Shown: positions 1-4,116 of the stretch, piece by piece
How the letters are laid out: every line of letters starts with the position of its first letter
How positions within the stretch are numbered: the stretch's first letter is position 1
Origin: Desulfuromonas sp.
Lineage (GTDB): Bacteria; Desulfobacterota; Desulfuromonadia; Desulfuromonadales; Trichloromonadaceae
Reading direction: 5' to 3'
DNA length: 5,264 nt
Assembly (NCBI GenBank): GCA_030145265.1
Contig: JAQYWA010000170.1
Span: 1 to 5,264 of the forward strand
Notes under the pieces: generated by a model
Databases searched by the model: none
Seen by the model: the letters and a program-made list of their open reading frames with translations, nothing else
What the model was told of the DNA's origin: nothing
Translations under genes and position numbers: made by a program

Positions 1-314
1 TAGGGGTCGGGGGTAACTTCCAGCTTGATCCAGGGTTCGCAGCCGGCGGCCCGGGCCAATCTCGCCAGGCGCACCGCTTCTTCGGCGTCGCGGGCGCCAC
101 TGGTGTTGGGAAGCAGCAGGTATTTGTTCGGATCGATGTGCTTGAGCATGTTGTCGCCTGGATTGTCGATGTCGACCCGGCGCAGGGCCACGGTAACGAT
201 CTCGCAGCCGGATTGCTCCATGGCTTCGACCATCAGCTCATTGGAGGCGAATTTGCCGGTGCCGGTCAGCAGGCGGGAGTTGAATTTGCGTCCGGCGATG
301 ATCAGTTCATCCAT
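1..314 (-). CDS. thiG: Thiazole synthase ThiG, N-terminal 104 residues (runs off window)
   Basis: ThiG makes the thiazole phosphate ring of thiamine in the cytoplasm from 1-deoxy-D-xylulose 5-phosphate, dehydroglycine and sulfur carried by ThiS thiocarboxylate. The translated start shows the family hallmarks: an N-terminal IAGRKFNSRLLTGTGKF segment (residues 6-22), the VALRRVDID stretch (42-50), LLPNTSGARDAEEAV (67-81) and WIKLEV (95-100). In the last of these, Lys97 corresponds to the Schiff-base lysine that binds the sugar substrate. The gene starts at ATG 314-312 with a GAGG ribosome binding site at 325-322, seven bases upstream. It is cut by the window edge at base 1, so only about 40 percent of the usual roughly 260-residue protein is visible. 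It follows thiS on the same strand after a 214-nt gap that holds a palindromic repeat. Family assignment is firm; whether the rest is intact cannot be seen. Confidence 0.97.
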   Translation of the reverse strand, partial: MDELIIAGRKFNSRLLTGTGKFASNELMVEAMEQSGCEIVTVALRRVDIDNPGDNMLKHIDPNKYLLLPNTSGARDAEEAVRLARLARAAGCEPWIKLEVTPDP

Positions 315-368
315 TTTGTAACCTCGTATGATAAAGATTTTCGGTTTTATAACCAAAACCAAGGTGTC

Positions 369-453
369 AACGCAAAGGCGCAAAGACGCAGAGAACGTCT
401 AAAAACAAACTTGTTTTGTGTCAGCTTTCTCAGCGTCTTTGCGTCCCTGCGTT
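369..453. repeat. Large imperfect palindromic intergenic repeat between thiS and thiG
   Basis: Two 27-nt arms, 369-395 and 427-453, are inverted copies agreeing at 23 of 27 positions. They share the perfect core CAAAGACGC. An inner perfect 7-bp stem, AAAACAA (402-408) with TTGTTTT (411-417), closes the structure, so the region can fold into a long hairpin. The left arm has the staggered GCAAAG/GCGCAAAG wording seen in dispersed intergenic repeats of many environmental bacteria (from memory). There is no T-tract suited to an intrinsic terminator. No coding sequence is supported in the 315-528 gap. In the thi transcript the hairpin could affect mRNA stability or the thiS-to-thiG ratio; that is inference. 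Confidence 0.85.
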
Positions 454-528
454 TAAATTAGCTTTTGATTTTGTTGTTTTTGTTCAGGTCCTGGATATTT
501 CATGGAAAAGCGCCTTGTCGAATGTTTG

Positions 529-729
529 TCATCCGCCGCCGACGAACTGAACGATTTCCAGGGCGTCTCCGTTCTGCAGGCTGGTGGCGTCGAATTGCTC
601 CTTGAGCAGCACGTTGCAGTTGAGTTCGACGGCGACCCGGTCGCCGTCGAGCTGCAGGGCATCGAGCAGGGCGCTGACGGTCAGGGGGGCTTTGAATTGC
701 TTCGGTTGGCCGTTGATGGTGATGTTCAT
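529..729 (-). CDS. thiS: Sulfur carrier protein ThiS
   Basis: This 66-residue ubiquitin-like protein carries sulfur as a C-terminal thiocarboxylate for thiazole formation by ThiG. It has the expected length, a beta-grasp pattern (MNITINGQPKQF at the start, LTVSALLDAL at 16-25, then VAVELNCNVL) and the family ending EIVQFVGGG. ThiF adenylates the terminal glycine of this tail. The ATG at 729-727 is preceded by GAGGA (739-735) at a 5-base spacing. The gene begins only 13 bases after the thiF stop codon, so the two are almost certainly co-transcribed under the upstream TPP riboswitch. The protein has a single cysteine (residue 38), which is not part of the sulfur-transfer tail. Assignment rests on the tail motif, size and position between thiF and thiG. 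Confidence 0.95.
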   Translation of the reverse strand: MNITINGQPKQFKAPLTVSALLDALQLDGDRVAVELNCNVLLKEQFDATSLQNGDALEIVQFVGGG

Positions 730-742
730 CTTTTTCCTCGTG

Positions 743-1549
743 TCAGGCCGGGGTTTTTTCCAGCAGCAGCCGCAGCACGGCGTTGGCCTGGTGGTGGGCG
801 GCGATGCCGACCCGGGGCGCCATCAGCCCTTCACCCGGGCGGGCGGCGGTTTCGCCATCGCCGACCAGGTACAGGTTGGTGGCGGCGCGCTGGGTAATGA
901 CGGTGTTGGACGGGCCGAAGCCGGCCATCCCTGAGCCCATCACCAGCGGCGTGCCCGGTACCCGGCTGAGAAAGGTCTGAGCCAGCATGGCCTTCTGATC
1001 GGCGCCGTCGAAGGCTTCGACCATGACATCGACGCGACCGAAGCGGTCGGGGATGTTGTCCGGGGTCAGGCGTTCGAAGTGGTGGGTGATGTGAACGTAC
1101 GGATTGATCCTGGACAGGTTCTCGCGCAGGGCCTCGACCTTGGGGAGGCCGATCTGGTCGACAAAGTACTGCTGGCGGTTGAGATTGGAGGGTTCGACTA
1201 CGTCGAAGTCGGCGATGATCAGGTGTCCCACGCCGACCCGGGCCAGGGCAATGGCGACCGCCGAGCCGAGTCCGCCGCAGCCGGCGATGCCGACCGTTGC
1301 CCGCTTGATTCGGGCATGCACTCCCGGGGTGTGGCGGGCGGCCATCAGGGCTTCGAGTTCATCCGGGCCGGGCTGTTCGCCGCGGCGGATGAAGACCACC
1401 CGGTCGCCTTCGGCGAGGGGGTGGTCCGCGTTCATTGGGAAGCCGTTGAGGATAGCCAGGTCGGCGCCGGGTTTGACCTGCCGCTGCAGCTGGTGCAAGG
1501 TGGTGTCGCTGGCAATATCGGTCGGGCGTTCGTTGATTTCAATCTTCAT
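743..1549 (-). CDS. thiF: ThiS adenylyltransferase ThiF with an N-terminal ThiS-like domain
   Basis: This E1-like enzyme activates the C-terminus of ThiS with ATP to form ThiS-adenylate before sulfur is added. Residues 1 to about 56 form a ThiS-like ubiquitin fold (MKIEINERPTDI, LAILNG, EGDRVVFIRRG) without a terminal Gly-Gly. Residues from about 66 to 268 are the ThiF/MoeB domain. It contains the nucleotide-binding GIAGCGGLGS (87-96), the acidic ADFD (113-116), the E1 signature SNLNRQ (121-126) with the ATP-contacting Arg125, and Lys137. The only cysteine is Cys91 in the glycine loop, so the zinc-binding CxxC pairs and the catalytic-type cysteine of E. coli ThiF are absent. This matches the shorter ThiF subgroup of anaerobes (family 2). 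The gene is first in the operon, directly after the riboswitch terminator. ATG 1549 has no visible Shine-Dalgarno; the next in-frame Met (residue 39) would break the first domain. Confidence 0.93.
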   Translation of the reverse strand: MKIEINERPTDIASDTTLHQLQRQVKPGADLAILNGFPMNADHPLAEGDRVVFIRRGEQPGPDELEALMAARHTPGVHARIKRATVGIAGCGGLGSAVAIALARVGVGHLIIADFDVVEPSNLNRQQYFVDQIGLPKVEALRENLSRINPYVHITHHFERLTPDNIPDRFGRVDVMVEAFDGADQKAMLAQTFLSRVPGTPLVMGSGMAGFGPSNTVITQRAATNLYLVGDGETAARPGEGLMAPRVGIAAHHQANAVLRLLLEKTPA

Positions 1550-1555
1550 AAACGT

Positions 1556-1581
1556 AAAAAGGCCGCTGAAAGCGGCCTTTT
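1556..1581 (-). terminator. Intrinsic terminator of the TPP riboswitch, just before thiF
   Basis: On the minus strand a perfect 6-bp GC stem, GGCCGC (1577-1572) with GCGGCC (1566-1561), encloses the loop TTTCA and is followed by five T residues (1560-1556). A-T pairing on both flanks extends the stem. The U-tract ends six bases before the thiF start codon, so termination would release RNA just before the operon's coding region. Its first arm can instead pair with the 3' edge of the riboswitch (see findings), making it a regulated attenuator. It is not likely to be a terminator for a plus-strand gene, since none lies upstream on that strand in the window. Confidence 0.93.
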
Positions 1582-1599
1582 CCGGAAACTATCCCGGGT

Positions 1600-1690
1600 G
1601 CCGCCGCTTCCCTACGCCGGTATGATCCGGATCAGGTTCAAAGGGTCATCCTGCAAGCAGGACTCTCAGTGTTTCACTCCCCTAGGGCGT
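1600..1690 (-). promoter_or_regulatory. TPP riboswitch (THI box)
   Basis: The minus strand shows the conserved blocks of the thiamine pyrophosphate riboswitch in the right order. These are GGGGAGTG (about 1682-1675) opening an AGTG/CACT stem, CTGAGA (1669-1664), an optional hairpin TCCTG-CTTG-CAGGA, ACCCTTTGAACCTGAT (1646-1631), CCGG-ATCATA-CCGG (1629-1616 region) and GCGTAGGGAAG (1617-1607). The closing P1 helix can form between CGCC (1689-1686) and GGCG in the segment just after GGGAAG. It senses TPP and controls thiF-thiS-thiG. A transcription terminator directly downstream indicates control by attenuation. The motif match is strong enough that no other RNA family is a serious alternative. 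Confidence 0.97.
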
Positions 1691-1707
1691 TTCAAATTGT
1701 ATCTGGC

Positions 1708-1736
1708 ACGCTATCAGAAGCATTGGGCGGAGTCAA
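1708..1736 (-). promoter_or_regulatory. Candidate sigma-70 promoter for the thi operon
   Basis: On the minus strand TTGACT (1736-1731, five of six to the -35 consensus) is separated by 17 bases from TAGCGT (1713-1708, three of six to the -10). Transcription would start near 1701, just ahead of the riboswitch. An alternative -10, TACAAT (1701-1696), is a better hexamer but has no good -35 and would start inside the P1 helix. Placement is sensible but the -10 is weak, so this is tentative. Confidence 0.4.
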
Positions 1737-1752
1737 CGGTTTTTCTGTTGAC
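1732..1752. repeat. Inverted repeat between divergent promoters, possible operator
   Basis: GTCAACGG (1732-1739) and CTGTTGAC (1745-1752) are inverted copies matching at 7 of 8 positions around a TTTTT spacer. The site lies between the leftward thi operon and the rightward gene at 1870, and it overlaps the candidate thi -35 box. Its position and symmetry suit a dimeric regulator, but no regulator can be named. Two chance TTGAC-like -35 elements facing each other could also explain it. Confidence 0.4.
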
Positions 1753-1768
1753 AATAAGCAGGTTTTCG

Positions 1769-1797
1769 TTGTTTTCGCGGGCCGATTTCACTAAGAT
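1769..1797 (+). promoter_or_regulatory. Candidate promoter for the gene at 1870
   Basis: TTGTTT (1769-1774) and TAAGAT (1792-1797) are spaced by 17 bases, with an AT-rich stretch following. Transcription would begin near 1804, giving a leader of about 65 nt. Both hexamers are partial matches (three and four of six). A perfect TTGACA at 1748-1753 has no -10 at a usable distance and is less convincing. Confidence 0.3.
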
Positions 1798-1869
1798 ACT
1801 TTATTTAACAAAGTCTGGCCCTTGCCACTTCGCGGAGGTTGGCTCGGCCGTTTTTAGGAGTCCTGCGAA

Positions 1870-2190
1870 ATGAGTATATCAGAACGTTACAGAGAACTGG
1901 TCGCGGAGGTCAATGCGGTGCTCGCTGGTTTTGTCGAGGCGGCGACCGAAGCAGAAAACCGTGAAATTCGGAAGATCCGCAAGGCGGCCGAAGGGCTGGC
2001 CGAACTGCAGGAGTCGGTGGGCGAAATTCCCCGCATCCGGCTTGAGCCCGACCTGACCCCGGTGCTGCTCAAGGCCCACAATCAGTTCGACCTCGCCCGC
2101 TTGCTGTTCGAGGAACAGGGGAGGGAAGACCTGGCCGCTTCACTGTGGGAGCTGGAACAGAAAATATACCGCCTGCTCAATGATCTGTAG
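1870..2190 (+). CDS. Uncharacterised 106-residue helix-rich protein
   Basis: I do not recognise this family. The gene has an ATG at 1870 with a strong AGGAG ribosome binding site (1856-1860, 9 bases away), GC-rich third positions like its neighbours, and a good terminator downstream, so it is very likely real. The protein is soluble and charged, with no cysteine, signal peptide or membrane segment. Residues 1 to about 52 look like one long amphipathic helix rich in Glu, Arg and Ala (SERYRELVAEVNAVLAGFVE onward). A short IPRIRLEPD strand or turn follows (about 54-62), then a helical pair containing NQFDLARLLFEEQGREDLAA (72-91) and a C-terminal LWELEQKIYRLLNDL. Coiled-coil or helical-bundle packing is plausible, suggesting a partner-binding or structural role. 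It has its own transcription unit, divergent from thi, so no functional link to its neighbours is shown. Confidence 0.8.
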   Translation: MSISERYRELVAEVNAVLAGFVEAATEAENREIRKIRKAAEGLAELQESVGEIPRIRLEPDLTPVLLKAHNQFDLARLLFEEQGREDLAASLWELEQKIYRLLNDL

Positions 2191-2213
2191 GGAACGGCAT
2201 GCCGTGCCCCTAC
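2187..2213. repeat. Short palindromic repeat spanning a stop codon
   Basis: The left arm GTAGGGAACGGCA (2187-2199) and right arm TGCCGTGCCCCTAC (2200-2213) are inverted copies apart from one gap and one mismatch. The centre CGGCATGCCG is a perfect 10-bp palindrome. The TAG stop of the preceding gene lies inside the left arm. The GTAGGGGC/GCCCCTAC wording resembles dispersed REP-like intergenic elements found in several bacterial groups (from memory). Confidence 0.65.
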
Positions 2214-2269
2214 TGCGGACCGCTTTATTCCAGTCTTCCTGCAGTTCACTCCTATTTTGATCCGTCATC

Positions 2270-2307
2270 GCAGGCAGGAAGCATAGGTCTTCCTGCCTGC
2301 TGTTTTT
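2270..2307 (+). terminator. Strong intrinsic terminator after the 106-residue gene
   Basis: A perfect 12-bp stem, GCAGGCAGGAAG (2270-2281) with CTTCCTGCCTGC (2289-2300), closes a 7-base loop. It is followed by TG and five T residues (2303-2307). It lies 80 bases after the stop at 2190 and separates that gene from the AAA gene. The rest of 2191-2436 contains the palindromic repeat above, a weak GGTCC-GGAA-GGACC hairpin at 2389-2402, and no promoter I can identify with confidence. Confidence 0.92.
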
Positions 2308-2423
2308 CTGCGAATCCAGTCCCTGCCAGACGTTGATGTACCGCCTGCGGGCGTCAAGGTGGCATGGTTGTTGCTTGATTACGGCCGTGGTCCGGAAGGA
2401 CCGGTCTTTTTGAGGACATTTAC

Positions 2424-2436
2424 GGGAGATATCTCA
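2424..2436 (+). promoter_or_regulatory. Ribosome binding site inside a perfect palindrome, fixes the AAA start
   Basis: GGGAG (2424-2428) lies 8 bases before the ATG at 2437 and supports that start over the upstream in-frame GTG at 2359, which lacks family-like sequence. The site overlaps GAGATATCTC (2426-2435), a perfect 10-bp palindrome that ends one base before the start codon. It could be a protein-binding dyad or a weak self-pairing element. Confidence 0.6.
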
Positions 2437-3318
2437 ATGCATAGAAAACTGACCAATATCTTTTATGAAGTGCGTGATCCGGTTCTGAGCTGGGACGATA
2501 TCGGCGGCTACGCCGAGGTCAAGGAGACCCTCAAAGAGATGGTCTGCCTGCCGCTGAAAAAGCCGGAGATGCTCAAGCTGCACAACCTGGGGATTCCCGC
2601 CGGGGTGATGATGTGGGGGCCGCTCGGCACCGGCATCACCATGCTCGCCGAAGCCTGCGCCAAGGAGGCCGGCGTCTCCTTCGTCTACATCTCCGGCCAG
2701 GAGATGCTCGGCAAGGGGCCGGAGTTGGTCGAGGCCTTTGACTGCGCCATCCACGAGGCACCCTGTGTGCTCTTCATTTCTGACTGCGAGTGGCTCTGCC
2801 CTCGGGCCGGCTGCGATTACGAGTGGAGCCCGGGCAACCTGCGGGCGATTCCGCCGACCTTCGCCGACAAGGATCTCAATCGTCTGTTTATCGAGCAGAT
2901 TGATCGCATCAATCAAGTGCCGAACGTCATGCTAGTCGGCTCCTGCTACCGCATCGACACCGTTGACCAGGCCCTGATCAAGGAAAAGAAGCGGTTCAAT
3001 CGCAAAGTGTTTCTCAATCCCCCCACCGCCGAAGATCGTCTCGGTATGCTCAACATCTACATGGGCCAGATGCCCAACCTGGCTGCCGACGTCGACCGGC
3101 AGAAACTGGCCGAAAACAGCGAGGGCTACGTCGGTTGGGATATTGAAAGCCTGTGTAAGCGGGCCACGGTTAATGCCATCAAGGAAGATGCCGAGATCGT
3201 CACCATGGCCCATTTCGAAAAGTCGCTCAAGGAGGTCCGCCGTTTTCTGACCCCCGATATGACGGCCAAGTACTACGAAATCCGTGAGCAGGACTGCCCC
3301 CATCACTACGAATTCTGA
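2437..3318 (+). CDS. AAA-family protein with degenerate ATPase motifs (likely pseudo-ATPase)
   Basis: This 293-residue protein consists almost wholly of one AAA module of the Cdc48/FtsH/proteasomal type. The domain opens with LSWDDIGGYAEVKETLKEMV (17-36) and LPLKKPEM. The Walker A region reads GPLGTGIT (61-68) instead of GPPGTGKT, so the ATP-gripping lysine is Ile67. Walker B reads VLFISDCE (111-118) where FIDEID is expected, so the Asp-Glu pair is Ser115-Asp116. Sensor 1 is GSCYRID (168-174) instead of ATNRPD. The usual aromatic pore loop is shortened to LGKGPEL (91-97). Arg186 and Arg189 (RFNR) keep both arginine-finger positions, and the small-domain GYVGWDIESLCKRA (230-243) is recognisable. 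It has ten cysteines, three of them (117, 121, 126) just after Walker B. There is no N-terminal substrate domain, membrane helix or protease domain. It probably has a regulatory or scaffolding role; its partner is unknown. Confidence 0.9.
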   Translation: MHRKLTNIFYEVRDPVLSWDDIGGYAEVKETLKEMVCLPLKKPEMLKLHNLGIPAGVMMWGPLGTGITMLAEACAKEAGVSFVYISGQEMLGKGPELVEAFDCAIHEAPCVLFISDCEWLCPRAGCDYEWSPGNLRAIPPTFADKDLNRLFIEQIDRINQVPNVMLVGSCYRIDTVDQALIKEKKRFNRKVFLNPPTAEDRLGMLNIYMGQMPNLAADVDRQKLAENSEGYVGWDIESLCKRATVNAIKEDAEIVTMAHFEKSLKEVRRFLTPDMTAKYYEIREQDCPHHYEF

Positions 3319-3373
3319 ATTCGAACTTCGAGGTTTTGGGGCCAGTCACTAATTCCCAATCACCGGGTCTTAA

Positions 3374-3856
3374 ATGCCTGTACCGCGTGAACTGTTTGAC
3401 GAAATCTACGCCCGCCACGGCCACCGCTGCCCGATGAGCACCTTGGGGGGCCGTATTGGTTATGCCGCGGCGGCGCAAGTGGCTGCCGCCGAGCGGTTGG
3501 CCGTCTATTACGCCAACACCTGCGCCCTCGACGGCATCCGGGTGACCACCGGCATCGGCAACCCACGGGTCATCGAGCAGGGGCGGCATACCCTGGTGCT
3601 GGTCGACCGTGCCGACGGCCGGGGGGTACAAGTCAGCTTGCGTCCGGCCGCGCTCGATATCGCCTGGGAATACCGCTGGGTCAGCGAAGCCCTCGATCGC
3701 GATCGCGCCGAGCTCGATGCCGCCGGTCTTACCGCGCGGCAGGCCGAACTGGGGCAGGTGCTTGACGGAGTGCTGCAACGGCTGTGGACCATCCCCGACG
3801 AAGAGCTGCTGGAGATCGTCCCGGTGACCCTGGATCTGGAGGGCAATGCCCAGTAG
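3374..3856 (+). CDS. FmdE-family protein (formylmethanofuran dehydrogenase subunit E-like)
   Basis: This 160-residue protein matches the FmdE family, named for a protein found in operons of molybdenum formylmethanofuran dehydrogenase. In non-methanogens the role is unknown and probably involves metal binding. The first signature is HGHRCPMSTLGGRIGYAA (15-32) with His15, His17 and Cys19. The second is CALDGIRVTTGIGNPR (50-65) with Cys50 and Asp53. In many relatives a further Cys follows the TG of this motif; here it is Ile61. There is no C-terminal zinc-ribbon extension, so this is the short form. ATG 3374 is the first possible start, because a TAA stop sits immediately before it in frame. No clear Shine-Dalgarno is visible. 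It follows the AAA gene by 55 bases and may share its transcript. No methanogenesis genes are nearby, so a role with formylmethanofuran dehydrogenase is unlikely. Confidence 0.85.
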   Translation: MPVPRELFDEIYARHGHRCPMSTLGGRIGYAAAAQVAAAERLAVYYANTCALDGIRVTTGIGNPRVIEQGRHTLVLVDRADGRGVQVSLRPAALDIAWEYRWVSEALDRDRAELDAAGLTARQAELGQVLDGVLQRLWTIPDEELLEIVPVTLDLEGNAQ

Positions 3857-3933
3857 AGTGCACGGTGCCGTCCTGTCAAAATCTGAAGCTAAAAGCGTCT
3901 CTCGCCCGCTCCTTGCAGTCGCTAGAGCCCGCA

Positions 3934-4043
3934 GAGCACACAGAGAAATGCAATAAACTCAAAACAACGGTCAATTCATGTGGATTCAAAGGCTAGCCTA
4001 AAGCGTTTTTCGCTTTGCTTCTCTCTACGTTCTCTGCGTGCTC
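3934..4043. repeat. Second palindromic intergenic repeat, upstream of the permease
   Basis: GAGCACACAGAGAA (3934-3947) and TTCTCTGCGTGCTC (4030-4043) are inverted copies at 13 of 14 positions. Between them lie GGCTAGCC (3991-3998) and a perfect hairpin AAAGCG-TTTTT-CGCTTT (4000-4016). CGCTTTGCT (4011-4019) is also a perfect inverse of AGCAAAGCG (4049-4057), so two hairpins compete. The right arm shares the 13-mer ACGCAGAGAACGT, on the opposite strand, with the repeat at 369-453. The 260-nt gap 3857-4116 holds this element and no supported gene. Confidence 0.75.
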
Positions 4044-4098
4044 GAGTGAGCAAAGCGAACGGGCGCGAGATATGATTCTGTTTTTTTGCCTTAGATAA

Positions 4099-4115
4099 TA
4101 GAGAGAGACTCTCTA
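4099..4115 (+). promoter_or_regulatory. Perfect hairpin covering the permease ribosome binding site
   Basis: TAGAGAG (4099-4105) and CTCTCTA (4109-4115) are perfect inverse copies with the 3-base loop AGA. The only purine-rich Shine-Dalgarno-like sequence, GAGAGAGA (4101-4108), lies within the stem and loop. The ATG follows after a single base. If it folds in RNA, the hairpin would hide the ribosome site, suggesting controlled or low translation. A DNA-binding operator is the alternative. Confidence 0.55.
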
Positions 4116-4116
4116 C

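Noticed and set aside
346..370. TTGACA (370-365) and TATAAA (351-346) on the minus strand as a thiG promoter
   Set aside because: The spacing is 13 bases, too short for a sigma-70 promoter. The alternative TTGGTT/TATCAT pair would start transcription at the ribosome binding site.
1079..1873. Long plus-strand open frame opposite thiF and the riboswitch
   Set aside because: It is the mirror of thiF and runs through the riboswitch and terminator. Its protein resembles no family, and the minus-strand ThiF is certain.
2389..2411. GGTCC-GGAA-GGACC hairpin followed by a T-rich stretch as an attenuator before the AAA gene
   Set aside because: The stem is only 5 bp and the T run is offset by GGTC, so it is weak and could be chance in GC-rich DNA.
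2359..2436. Upstream GTG start that would extend the AAA protein by 26 residues
   Set aside because: The added residues lack family similarity and span a hairpin-prone leader, while ATG 2437 has a GGGAG site at 8 bases and begins just before the AAA domain.
3298..3315. C-terminal tail of the AAA protein as a proteasome-docking HbYX motif
   Set aside because: The protein ends Tyr-Glu-Phe, so the tyrosine is third from last, whereas HbYX needs it second from last.
369..4043. The palindromic repeats as CRISPR arrays
   Set aside because: Each element is a single inverted pair with no regularly spaced direct repeats or spacers.
4071..4099. TATGAT (4071-4076) and GATAAT (4094-4099) as -10 boxes for the permease
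   Set aside because: Each resembles a -10, but neither has a recognisable -35 at 16-18 bases, so no promoter was listed.
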